Source of the DNA: Caulobacter flavus
GTDB lineage: Bacteria; Pseudomonadota; Alphaproteobacteria; Caulobacterales; Caulobacteraceae
Assembly: GCF_003722335.1 (NCBI RefSeq)
Contig: NZ_CP026100.1
Coordinates: 3,260,001 to 3,324,000 of the forward strand
Direction of reading: 5' to 3'
DNA length: 64,000 bases
Below, in pieces: positions 24,000-32,063 of this stretch. How positions within the stretch are numbered: the first letter of the stretch is position 1; every line of letters begins with the position of its first letter. A program made the position numbers and the translations under genes. Below the pieces are notes generated by a model. The model did no database searches and was not told where the DNA came from. It saw only the letters and a list, made by a program, of their open reading frames with translations.

Positions 24000-26891
24000 T
24001 CAACTATCGAGTCGATTTTGGCGCCAAGTCCTGTAGGGCCGGAAGGCAACACTTCTTGTGTATCTTCCCGCCAACGCAGGCGCACGGGTCGACTTCGGTC
24101 TTCTCGCCGGGATCCTTAATGTCGTGTTCCTGGAGGTGCGCCAACGGCAGCAAATGGCGCTATGCAGGCTACCTGCAGAGGTAGCCGCGATAGGCCCCGG
24201 TTCGGGGGGCGGATCATCCAGACCCCAGGAGTTCGGCTTGTCTCCGCTGGCATAGGTCCGCACGAAGACACCCGCGACCAGCTGGGTGGTAAAGGCCTTC
24301 GCCGGTTCCCCTACGAACTCCCACCGTCCGGCGCCGCCGCGCTCGACGCTCATCGAGCTCCTTACGCCACTGGCGAAGTCGTAGCGCAAGGTCGCGCCGG
24401 GCGCCGTCCAGCAGGTGGTGTAGAGCAGCTTTCCGTCCTGATCCAGGACCTCGTAGCCGGCCAGATTGCGGTGGCTCCACTGGAAAAGGTCCGGCGAGTC
24501 CGCCGCCAGGGTCAGCTTGTAGGGCTTGGCCGCGTTCTGGCGGCCGACCGCCAGCATGTAGATGCCGTCCTTGGGCAGGATGCCGTTCAGGCTGGTCATG
24601 TCGACGCCGTCGGCCTTCAGCATCTCGTCGCCCTCGGGCGTGTAAAGGGTGATGGCGTGGCCGCCTGCGCCGGGAGCGCCCGCCCTCGCCTGGAACACCG
24701 AGCCGGACTCGCCGATGAAGGCGTAGAGATCGACCGCCGCCCCGACCTTGCCGGCCGGTCGCTGCACCGACTTGCCGACCTCGGCCAGCAGCACGCCCGG
24801 CGGCGGGGTGAACTTCGGCATCGATGGAAGCGCGGGCGGGGCGGGAGGCTTGGCCGGCGGGCCGTTCTCCGCGACCTCGGGCTTGGCGGCGAGAGGCGGC
24901 TTCGGCGCCTCGGCCATGACGGGCTTAGGCGGATCCTTGGGGCGCAGGTCGCTCTCAACCAGCATGCGGTACGGCGTCTGGCGCGGCTTGTCGGCCGAGG
25001 TCACTTGGATCAAGTAGTCGCCGGCCGCCGGAGCCTTCCACTTCAGGGCGGGGCTGGCGCCGAAAGTGTCGGTGATCAACGTGCTCTGCATGTCGAGTAC
25101 GCCGACGCGCAAGGGCTTTTGGGCGTCGCTGATCGCGATGGACACCGTCTCGCCGGCCCTAACGTTGATCTTGTAGGTCTCGCGCGCCGAGGACTTGTCC
25201 TCGTCAGTGGCGTCGATGTCGCTTTCGGCCACCTTGGGCAGGTCCAGCGGAATGCGAGCGCCGAAGGCGGTTGGCGTCCAGGGCGGAATGACCGCGCGCA
25301 GCGGATCGCGCGCTGGGCCGTCGTCCGGCTGCGGCGCCGCCAGGGCCGGACGGCGCAGGGCCGCCTTCACCGCCGGATCGGCCAGCAGGATCTTGATGTT
25401 GGCGCTGAACGCGTCCTGGGTCAGGTACAGAAGGCCGCCAGATCCTTTCTTGCGATCGACGCCCTGCTGGGTGGTCAGGCGGGCGAGTTCGGCCCCGGTG
25501 GCGCGGTCGCGCGCTACCCAGTCGATGCTCATGGCCACCTTGCCGGCGACCGTGTCGAAATTGGCCAGGCCCCAGTTGAGGATGCAGGCCTGGAAGTTGG
25601 TGATCCGCGCCTCGGCCGACAGCGATACGGGCGCGACGCCGTGCGGGGTCTTGGCCATGCTTCCCACGACCTGGAAGCCGGCGGCCCGCAGGTCGTCGCG
25701 CAGTCGGGCGTCCAGCGCGCCGGACTCGATGGCGCGGCGCATCTCGGAGGGCTGGACGGGCTCCTTGCTGGTGCAGAAGTCCGCTGCGCCGATCTGGCCG
25801 CCGGCCTGGGCCTCGAGGGGCGCGGCCACGACCCAGCGCAGGGCCACCGGGCCATTGGGACCGTTCGTGGGGGCGGATGCGGTCGTGGTCGGAGCGCTCG
25901 GCGCGCCGGGCGTCGCCGTCTCGCTGTAGGGCCGCCGGTCGGTGTCGATCTTCAGCCGGTAGGGCGCAATCTGCGGACTGCTCGACGCCCAGAGGCTGAC
26001 GATGTGGGTTCCGGCCGTCTTGGCCGACGCCGACAAATGCCGCTCTGGGGTCTTGTAGTCGGTCGAGGCGAGGTACTTGTTCTTGGGGTCGGTGACGGAA
26101 ATGACGATCTTCGCGGCTGCGTCCTGCATGTCGAGCCGCAGGGTCTCGCCCGCCTCTAGCGGGACGGCGAAATACTCCCGGGCGTAGCCGTGGAGCATGT
26201 CGAGATCGCTCTCGATGACGCGCGGCGCGGTGACCGATAGAGGCGTCTTGTCGCTCACCCGACGCCAGGGCGGTAGGACCAGCAGGGCCGGATCGCGCGG
26301 CTGGACGGTGTCGGGCCGGGCCGAGGCCAGCAGCGGACGGCCTGCCGCCGCCCGGAACGCAGGATTGGCCGCCAGGGCCTTGGCGTTGGCCATGAAGGCC
26401 TCGTCGACCAGGCCGGCTAGCCCGCCGGTTCCGCCGGTGCGCTCGGCCGCCTCGCGCGTCGACAGCTTGCCGATCTCGGCGCCGGTGGCGCGGTCGGTCA
26501 GGGTCCATTCGACGGCGACCTCGGCCTTGCCGGTGATCTTGTCGATCTTGCCAAAGCCGTAGTCGGGCAGGCAGGCGTCGGCCAGAGTGATACGGGCCAC
26601 GCCCGAGACCTCGACGGCCGCCGAACCCGAGGTGTTGATCATCACCCCGGCGCCGCTCAACGCCTCGCGCAGGCGCGTGTCGCTGTCGTTGCTGGTGAGG
26701 GCGCGGCGCATCTCCGAGGCCGATAGCGGGCCCTGCTTGATGCAGATCGCGCCGCCCTTCAGCAACGAGGTCACCTGCTGGTCGGCGGATGCGGCGGTCA
26801 TGGGCCGCAGAGCGATGGTCAGGAGCTGGGCCTGCGCGGACGTAGCCAGGGCCAGGCCGGCGGCGGCGCTCAGCAGCGCGACGCGGCTCAT
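24000..26891 (-). CDS. Large secreted protein with internal duplication and PPC-like domains
   Basis: A 963-residue protein with a signal peptide (MSRVALLSAAAGLALATSAQ, cut after AQA). Two homologous units follow: residues about 30-175 and 350-510 each have a Cys, an S-EMRRA box, D-x-R-L-R, a G-A-G/A-A-G-F segment, ARIT-x-x-x-AC, a WGL/YGF-K/N-x-D turn, VAxxWxxxDRATGAE and a final ANxKxLxA-xP. Each is followed by an extracellular beta-sandwich like bacterial pre-peptidase domains (GETLRLDMQDAAAKIVISVT; GETVSIAISDAQKPLRVGVL), with a third near 650-800. The gene overlaps the upstream gene (ATGA). The last 50 or so residues appear to come from another frame of a different remnant (see 24004-24147), so the true end may be changed. 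Function unknown; envelope location likely. Confidence 0.6.
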   Translation of the reverse strand: MSRVALLSAAAGLALATSAQAQLLTIALRPMTAASADQQVTSLLKGGAICIKQGPLSASEMRRALTSNDSDTRLREALSGAGVMINTSGSAAVEVSGVARITLADACLPDYGFGKIDKITGKAEVAVEWTLTDRATGAEIGKLSTREAAERTGGTGGLAGLVDEAFMANAKALAANPAFRAAAGRPLLASARPDTVQPRDPALLVLPPWRRVSDKTPLSVTAPRVIESDLDMLHGYAREYFAVPLEAGETLRLDMQDAAAKIVISVTDPKNKYLASTDYKTPERHLSASAKTAGTHIVSLWASSSPQIAPYRLKIDTDRRPYSETATPGAPSAPTTTASAPTNGPNGPVALRWVVAAPLEAQAGGQIGAADFCTSKEPVQPSEMRRAIESGALDARLRDDLRAAGFQVVGSMAKTPHGVAPVSLSAEARITNFQACILNWGLANFDTVAGKVAMSIDWVARDRATGAELARLTTQQGVDRKKGSGGLLYLTQDAFSANIKILLADPAVKAALRRPALAAPQPDDGPARDPLRAVIPPWTPTAFGARIPLDLPKVAESDIDATDEDKSSARETYKINVRAGETVSIAISDAQKPLRVGVLDMQSTLITDTFGASPALKWKAPAAGDYLIQVTSADKPRQTPYRMLVESDLRPKDPPKPVMAEAPKPPLAAKPEVAENGPPAKPPAPPALPSMPKFTPPPGVLLAEVGKSVQRPAGKVGAAVDLYAFIGESGSVFQARAGAPGAGGHAITLYTPEGDEMLKADGVDMTSLNGILPKDGIYMLAVGRQNAAKPYKLTLAADSPDLFQWSHRNLAGYEVLDQDGKLLYTTCWTAPGATLRYDFASGVRSSMSVERGGAGRWEFVGEPAKAFTTQLVAGVFVRTYASGDKPNSWGLDDPPPEPGPIAATSAGSLHSAICCRWRTSRNTTLRIPARRPKSTRAPALAGRYTRSVAFRPYRTWRQNRLDS
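24004..24147 (-). pseudogene. SEC-C motif protein remnant
   Basis: In the frame ending at the TAG of 24004-24006: HLLPLAHLQEHDIKDPGEKT, then EVDPCACVGGKIHKKCCLPA. The CxC-x8-CC pattern with GGKIHKKCC is a SEC-C zinc motif as found at the end of SecA and many small proteins. In-frame stops lie just upstream, so only the 3' end remains, and it overlaps the tail of the large secreted protein in another frame. Related LQEHD segments occur at 49597-49695 and about 51074. Confidence 0.55.
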
Positions 26892-27856
26892 TGAGCGCTG
26901 CCCTGCTTCCGGCGCGCCTTGAGGAAGGCTTCGAGGTCGGCTTTGGCCTTGGCGTCGGCCTGGACCTGCTTGGCGGCAAGCTCGACCTTTTTCTTAGCCT
27001 CTTCGGCCAAGGTCTTCTTGACCTGCTCGTCCCACGCCTTGCCGGCGTCGCGCAGTGACGTGTCGACGGGCTGAACCGTGGCGCCGCTCTTGTCGTTGGG
27101 ATTACCCGGGCCGCCGGCGGTCCCGGTTACCTTGGCGGGCGCCGTCTTGGCGTTCAGCTCTGGAGGACGCCAGTCGACGAATTTCACGATGTTGTAGTTG
27201 CGGCTGTACTGCCAGCGATCGCGCTTGGCGCGCGCCGCGGTCTCGGTCCCGAACGCGTCGCACCCGCCTGAGCCGTTGCCGTTGAAGGGTGAATAGCCAG
27301 GTACCACCGTGTCCGTGCCGACCTGGCGATGGAACATCATTCCGACATCGCCGCTGAGCGGATACTTGGCGCCGGGTACGAGAAAGGGCTCGAACACAAT
27401 CATCGCCAGGGGACGGCCAATTCCGCCGCCGGTCTCCAGGGTGCACAGCAGCCACTGGTCCGGACCGACAGGCTTCGGCGCGCCAGGGTCGGGCACGGGC
27501 TTGAAACCCTTTGGCCAAGGGATGGTCTCGGCGGCGACGTAACCGGATTTGATGCGCGCCTGTTCAGCGGCTTCCTGCGTGTCGCCGCGATAGCATCGAA
27601 TGTTCGTGTAGCCGGTGCCGGGCAGCAGCCGCTCCCCGGTCTTCGACTCGAAGTAATTGTAGACGTGGTAGCCGGTCGTCTTCTGGACAGGGACGTAGCC
27701 GGAAGCCGCTCCCGACTTGAATAGCACGCAGGCCATATAGGCCACCCGGTCGATGGACGTGAGCGCGGGCTGGCTTTGCGCCAGCGTTGCCTCGGGGGCG
27801 CCCCCCGCGAGCGCCGCCGCCACCATGATCGGCGCGACCAGTTTCTGGTTTCGCAT
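26888..27856 (-). CDS. Secreted protein of unknown function
   Basis: A 322-residue protein with a signal peptide (MRNQKLVAPIMVAAALAGGA). The body contains YMACVLFKSGAASGYVPVQK, TGYHVYNYFESKTGERLLPG, ETIPWPKGFKPVPDPGAPKP, WLLCTLETGGGIGRPLAMIV, PFNGNGSGGCDAFGTETAAR and then WQYSRNYNIVKFVDWRPPEL. The last 60 residues form a charged coiled coil (KTLAEEAKKKVELAAKQVQA, ADLEAFLKARRK). No known family was recognised. Met at 27856 gives the correct signal peptide. It overlaps the next gene by 4 bp, so the two secreted proteins are probably made together and may form one envelope complex. Confidence 0.6.
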   Translation of the reverse strand: MRNQKLVAPIMVAAALAGGAPEATLAQSQPALTSIDRVAYMACVLFKSGAASGYVPVQKTTGYHVYNYFESKTGERLLPGTGYTNIRCYRGDTQEAAEQARIKSGYVAAETIPWPKGFKPVPDPGAPKPVGPDQWLLCTLETGGGIGRPLAMIVFEPFLVPGAKYPLSGDVGMMFHRQVGTDTVVPGYSPFNGNGSGGCDAFGTETAARAKRDRWQYSRNYNIVKFVDWRPPELNAKTAPAKVTGTAGGPGNPNDKSGATVQPVDTSLRDAGKAWDEQVKKTLAEEAKKKVELAAKQVQADAKAKADLEAFLKARRKQGSAQ

Positions 27857-27944
27857 TGTTTCCCCACCAAGCTCCACCCCGTCGCGCAACTGAGCGCGGG
27901 TCGGATGAACGTCAGGTGTACGGCGAACGCAGATCGCCGGACAA

Positions 27945-28154
27945 TCACGCCGCCGCACGCGCAGGTGCGCTAAAGTCCCCTAACGGGGATTTGGGTAATG
28001 GAGCGATCTTTTCTTTCGGCACGACGGGTTCTTGAAGCAATCGCCTGATCGCCTTGGCTTGATAGGTTGGACGGTGGTGGGCGTAGTGGGGTCCCCGCGT
28101 CTTGACGCTCGTGCTCAGGCAGCCGGCCGCCAGCCACATTGTCGGCACCGCCAT
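27945..28154 (-). CDS. Possible small lipoprotein
   Basis: A 69-residue frame starting MAVPTMWLAAGCLSTSVKTR with an LAAGC lipobox-like start and a positively charged, proline-rich tail (PTYQAKAIRRLLQEP, APLPKSPLGDF). It lies 88 bp upstream of the secreted protein genes in the same direction. There is no strong ribosome binding site and no N-terminal basic region, so it may be spurious. Confidence 0.25.
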   Translation of the reverse strand: MAVPTMWLAAGCLSTSVKTRGPHYAHHRPTYQAKAIRRLLQEPVVPKEKIAPLPKSPLGDFSAPARAAA

Positions 28155-28390
28155 CCATCGGCCAGGTGGGGCGGTGCCTTCACGCTCGTTGTCGATGCGC
28201 TGCGCTATCGCAGCACTAGTGGGGCGGCTGCTGAACGTCCGGTTCTGGGCTGGGTCCTAGAGTCTGCTGATGGCGCAGCCTAGCCCGCGATGTTGATGTG
28301 GCTCGCCGCCGACTAGGGTGATCGCCCAACCCAGCGCGGGGAGCACAAGGTTCGAAGAGTACGGGCCTGCGGCTCGCGTATCATCGCCGT
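28155..28390. other. Intergenic stretch without a recognisable gene
   Basis: No convincing gene or regulatory motif between the possible lipoprotein and the end of the quinone reductase gene. Confidence 0.35.
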
Positions 28391-29413
28391 TCAGGTTGGA
28401 CCAAAACCTTCCAGGACCACCTTCCCCTTCGCGCGGCCGCTCTCGATCAGCGCATGCGCCGCTTTAAGGTTGGCCGCATTGATGGGCGACAGGGTCTGGG
28501 TCAAGGTCGTGCGAATGCGGCCGGCGTCGACAAGCCTCGAGACCTCGTTCAGCAGCCGGCCCTGCTCAGCCATATCGGCCGTTTCGAAGATCGAGCGGGT
28601 GAACATCAATTCCCAGTGGATCGAGACGGCTTTGCGCTTGAAGCCCACAACGTCCAGCAGGGCCGGATCGTCGATCAGGCCAAAGCGGCCCTGAGGCGCG
28701 ATGAGCGTCTGGATGTCATCCAGATGCTGGTCGGTATGGGTGGTGGAAAAGACGAAGGCGGGCGCCCCGATCCCCAGGGCCTGGATTTGCCTGGCCAGAG
28801 GCTGGCCATGATCGAGCACGTGGTGGGCGCCGAGACCCTTGATCCACTCTTGGGTGTCTGCTCGCGACGCCGTGGCGATCACCACCAGGTCGGTCAGGGC
28901 GCGGATCAGCTGAATTGCGATCGACCCCACGCCGCCCGCGCCGCCGATGATCAGCACGGCATTGGCCGCGCCGGGGACGGGTCGGCGGATGTCGATCCGG
29001 TCAAACAGCATTTCCCAGGCCGTGATCGCGGTGAGGGGCAGGGCGGCGGCTTCGGCGTTGCTGAGCGTCTTGGGCTTTCGCCCGACGATCCGGGCGTCGA
29101 CAAGATGGAACTGGCTGTTGGCCCCCTGCCGCGTGATCGACCCGGCGTAGAACACCTCATCGCCGATGGCGAAGCCCTCGACCCGCGGCCCGACTTCGAC
29201 GATCTTGCCCACGGCGTCCCAGCCCAGGACCTTCCAGTCGTCGTTCGTGGGCGCCGCGCTGGCGCGGACCTTGGTGTCGACCGGGTTGACTGACACGGCC
29301 GCCACCTCGACCAGCAGGTCATGGCCGGTGGCGACCGGCCGATCGAGCACGATATCCTGGAGCGCGTCGGGCCGATCAAGCGCGCCGGGGATCTTGTAGC
29401 CAATAGCCTTCAT
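28391..29413 (-). CDS. Zinc-free MDR-family quinone oxidoreductase
   Basis: A 340-residue medium-chain reductase. The GroES-like N-terminal part (GHDLLVEVAAVSVNPVDTKV, VLGWDAVGKIVEVGPRVEGF, GDEVFYAGSITRQGANSQFH) carries the VNPxDxK motif of quinone reductases and lacks the Cys ligands of zinc alcohol dehydrogenases. The Rossmann part has IIGGAGGVGSIAIQLIRALT (GGxGGVGS for NADPH). The C-terminus has TLSPINAANLKAAHALIESG and RAKGKVVLEGF. It reduces quinones or other electrophilic carbonyls with NADPH. The divergent HxlR gene and the shared palindrome suggest control by an electrophile- or thiol-responsive repressor. Confidence 0.85.
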   Translation of the reverse strand: MKAIGYKIPGALDRPDALQDIVLDRPVATGHDLLVEVAAVSVNPVDTKVRASAAPTNDDWKVLGWDAVGKIVEVGPRVEGFAIGDEVFYAGSITRQGANSQFHLVDARIVGRKPKTLSNAEAAALPLTAITAWEMLFDRIDIRRPVPGAANAVLIIGGAGGVGSIAIQLIRALTDLVVIATASRADTQEWIKGLGAHHVLDHGQPLARQIQALGIGAPAFVFSTTHTDQHLDDIQTLIAPQGRFGLIDDPALLDVVGFKRKAVSIHWELMFTRSIFETADMAEQGRLLNEVSRLVDAGRIRTTLTQTLSPINAANLKAAHALIESGRAKGKVVLEGFGPT

Positions 29414-29489
29414 GGCGGAGCTCCGTGTTGCGGTGCTCGATAGGTGCAGCTACTCTCTGAAAACTGCAATACTGACAACAATCGCATAT

Positions 29490-29507
29490 AGTATCAAAAA
29501 GGATACT
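29490..29507. promoter_or_regulatory. Palindrome between quinone reductase and HxlR gene, probable operator
   Basis: agtatc, six bases, gatact: a perfect inverted repeat ending four bases before the HxlR start and about 80 bp from the reductase start. Short AT-rich palindromes of this kind are typical HxlR-family operators, so autorepression and joint control of both genes are likely. The direct proof is lacking. Confidence 0.6.
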
Positions 29508-29510
29508 AAT

Positions 29511-29900
29511 ATGGCCAAGGTGCGCCATTCCCGCTTCGACTGCACGCCGGGGTGTTCGGTGGAGGCCGCGATCGGGCTGATCGATGGCAAGTGGAAGGCC
29601 ATCATCCTCTGGCACCTGCTGGCCGGAACGCTGCGCTTCAACGAAATCCGGCGGCAGGTTCAAAGCTGCACGCCGCGGATGCTGACCAATCAACTCCGCG
29701 AGCTGGAGGACGACGGGCTGATCACGCGCAAGGTCTATGCGCAGGTCCCGCCGAAGGTCGAGTATTCGCTATCGGAGCTTGGCCTGAGCATGGCCCCGAT
29801 CCTTCGCTCTCTGAAAGCGTGGGGCGACGCCAATATCGGCCTCTATGGGAAGCCCCTTGGCCACGACCCGCGTGACCTCCAACCGGGTGGATCGGCCTAG
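29511..29900 (+). CDS. HxlR-family transcriptional regulator
   Basis: A 129-residue winged-helix regulator: HSRFDCTPGCSVEAAIGLID, GKWKAIILWHLLAGTLRFNE, RRQVQSCTPRMLTNQLRELE, DDGLITRKVYAQVPPKVEYS, LSELGLSMAPILRSLKAWG. The C-x-x-x-C near residues 11-15 is the redox- or electrophile-sensing Cys seen in many HxlR proteins, and GKWK, LRFNEI, LTxxLxxLExDGL and VEYSL are family hallmarks. ATG at 29511 is used; an upstream extension would cross the operator. It is divergent from the quinone reductase gene, a common pairing for detoxification control. Confidence 0.88.
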   Translation: MAKVRHSRFDCTPGCSVEAAIGLIDGKWKAIILWHLLAGTLRFNEIRRQVQSCTPRMLTNQLRELEDDGLITRKVYAQVPPKVEYSLSELGLSMAPILRSLKAWGDANIGLYGKPLGHDPRDLQPGGSA

Positions 29901-30293
29901 CCGCGCTACTTGATCACTCAACCTTGTGTCCCGAGAGGCTCGTCCGAGCGCATCAAGGGTGACGATATCTTCGCTCGGTTAGAGGCCGCAGGAAGCGCTT
30001 GGCGAGCAGCCTCTTGAAGGTCCGGTTTTCGGGGTTAGGCCAAGATCCGCTCCTGGCGCACGGCTCACCTTTCACCTCGTCATCGAGATCAGCTTGACAA
30101 CGCCGTTCGACAGGCGCATCCCGCCGCCGCGTTCGTTGCTGCAATGCAGCGGTGGCGCTCTCAACGGAAACCAAAACCCCATGCCCAGCGACAGTCACAG
30201 TCGATCCATCCCGCCGCGAAAGGCGTCACGCTAGGGGTTTAACGGGCTCCTTGCTGGCGGCCGGTCGCGGCCACAGTCACAAGGTGAAGCCCC
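29901..30293. other. Intergenic stretch without a recognisable gene
   Basis: No convincing coding sequence on either strand; a minus-strand frame (29953-30198) ends in a basic run NPENRTFKRLLAKRFLRPL but has no family or good codon use. Promoter elements of the ABC transporter operon should be here, with none clearly visible. Confidence 0.35.
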
Positions 30294-32051
30294 ATGGTTT
30301 TCCTCTCCGGAGACCTCAAGGCCGCGCGCCCGCTCGCGCGCTTCCTCCGCGCTGGAACTGTCCCTTCATGGGCGGATCTGGTCGCCTTCGTCCTGCTCGC
30401 CGCCGCCGCCGTTCTGGTCTTGCGCGGCGCCGAGGACATGAGTCAGCCCCTGGCGGCCCTGCACGCCGTCCCCGTAACCCTGGATCCCGCGCGCCTGCCC
30501 GAATATGCCCTGCGCACGACGCTGCGGATGTTCCTGGCCCTGGCCGCCTCGCTCGTCTTCACGTTCACGGTCGCCACTCTGGCCGCCAAGAGCCGCAAGG
30601 CGGAGCTGCTGATCGTGCCCGCCCTCGACATCCTGCAGTCGGTGCCGATCCTGGGCTTTTTGACCTTCACGGTCACCTTCTTCATGGGCCTGTTCCCCGG
30701 CCGTCAGTTGGGCGTGGAGTGCGCGGCGATCTTTGCGATCTTCACCAGCCAGGCCTGGAACATGGCCTTCAGCTTCTACCAGTCGCTGCGGGCCATCCCG
30801 GCCGACCTGGACGAGGTCAGCCGCCAGTTCGGCTTCTCGCCCTGGCGGCGGTTCACGCGGCTGGAGCTGCCGTTCGCCACGCCCAGCCTGGTCTGGAACG
30901 TGATGATGTCGATGTTGGGCGGCTGGTTCTTCGTCGTCGCGTCCGAGGCCATCACCGTGGGCGACACCACCGTCACCCTGCCGGGCATCGGCTCCTGGCT
31001 GTCGGTGGCGATCGCTCGTCAGGACATGAAGGCCGTCGCCACCGGCGTCGCGGCCATGGCCGTGGTCATCGTCCTGTACGACCAGCTGGTCTTCCGCCCC
31101 GTCGTGGCTTGGGCCGACAAGTTCCGCTTCGAGCAGACCGCCAGCCAGCAGCGCCCGGCCTCGTGGCTCTACGACCTGCTGCGCCGCGCGGCCTGGACGC
31201 GGTCGCTGGCCCGGCTGCTGGCCGATCTGTCGCGGACCGTCTCGAGCCTGCGATCGCCGGTCCGCCTGCCCAGCCTGCGGATGCCCCCGCCTCACCCGGC
31301 CTTCGGGCGGGCGATGGACGTGCTCTGGATGGCGCTGGTCGCCATGACCCTGGCCGGCGGCGTCTGGCTGACGTGGTCGTTCCTCAGCGCCCGCCTGTCT
31401 TTCGGCGACCTCGGCGAGGTATCGTTGCTGGGCCTGGCGACTCTGGTCCGAGTCGTGGTGCTGATCGCGCTGGCCACGCTGATCTGGGTCCCGCTCGGCG
31501 TCTGGATCGGCCTGCGCCCGGCCTGGGCCGAGCGCCTGCAGCCGATCGCCCAGTTCCTGGCGGCCTTCCCGGCCAATGTGATGTTCCCGTTCGCGGTGGC
31601 GGCCATCGTCGCCCTGCATCTCAACCCCAACATTTGGCTCTCGCCGCTGATGGTGCTGGGGACCCAGTGGTACATCCTGTTCAACGTCATCGCCGGGGCC
31701 AGCGCCATCCCCAGCGACCTGAAGGAAGCCGCCGGCATGTTCGGCCTCAAGGGCTGGCAGTGGTGGCGGCAGGTCGCGATCCCGGGAATCTTTCCCTACT
31801 ACGTGACCGGCGCCCTCACCGCCTCGGGCGGATCGTGGAACGCCAGCATCGTCGCCGAGGCGGTCAGCTGGGGCCATGAACACCTCGAGGCGGCCGGCCT
31901 GGGCGCCTACATCGCCAAGGCCACCAGCGCCGGCGACAGCGCCCGCGTCGCCCTGGGCGTGGCCGTCATGTCCGTCTTCGTCATCACCTTCAATCGCGTG
32001 CTCTGGCGGCCGATGTACCGCTTCGCCGAGCGCCGCCTGCGTCTGGCCTAG
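30294..32051 (+). CDS. Fused ABC permease, NitT/TauT type
   Basis: A 585-residue protein containing two BPD permease domains in one chain. The first (about 30-270) has QAWNMAFSFYQSLRAIPADL, DEVSRQFGFSPWRRFTRLEL (EAA loop) and GWFFVVASEAITVG; the second (about 340-580) has WIGLRPAWAERLQPIAQFLA, TQWYILFNVIAGASAIPSDL, KEAAGMFGLKGWQWWRQVAI (second EAA loop) and GGSWNASIVAEAVSW. Such tandem permeases occur in a wide group of nitrate/sulfonate/bicarbonate-like transporters. No periplasmic binding protein gene is near. The ATPase gene follows after 12 bp, and an outer membrane-like protein after that, so a three-gene transport operon is likely; the substrate is unknown. Confidence 0.88.
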   Translation: MVFLSGDLKAARPLARFLRAGTVPSWADLVAFVLLAAAAVLVLRGAEDMSQPLAALHAVPVTLDPARLPEYALRTTLRMFLALAASLVFTFTVATLAAKSRKAELLIVPALDILQSVPILGFLTFTVTFFMGLFPGRQLGVECAAIFAIFTSQAWNMAFSFYQSLRAIPADLDEVSRQFGFSPWRRFTRLELPFATPSLVWNVMMSMLGGWFFVVASEAITVGDTTVTLPGIGSWLSVAIARQDMKAVATGVAAMAVVIVLYDQLVFRPVVAWADKFRFEQTASQQRPASWLYDLLRRAAWTRSLARLLADLSRTVSSLRSPVRLPSLRMPPPHPAFGRAMDVLWMALVAMTLAGGVWLTWSFLSARLSFGDLGEVSLLGLATLVRVVVLIALATLIWVPLGVWIGLRPAWAERLQPIAQFLAAFPANVMFPFAVAAIVALHLNPNIWLSPLMVLGTQWYILFNVIAGASAIPSDLKEAAGMFGLKGWQWWRQVAIPGIFPYYVTGALTASGGSWNASIVAEAVSWGHEHLEAAGLGAYIAKATSAGDSARVALGVAVMSVFVITFNRVLWRPMYRFAERRLRLA

Positions 32052-32063
32052 GGAGTCCTCGCC

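Noticed and set aside
30152..31879. 575-codon frame overlapping the fused permease
   Set aside because: Arg/Gly/Pro-rich shadow; the permease frame has clear membrane and EAA-loop motifs.
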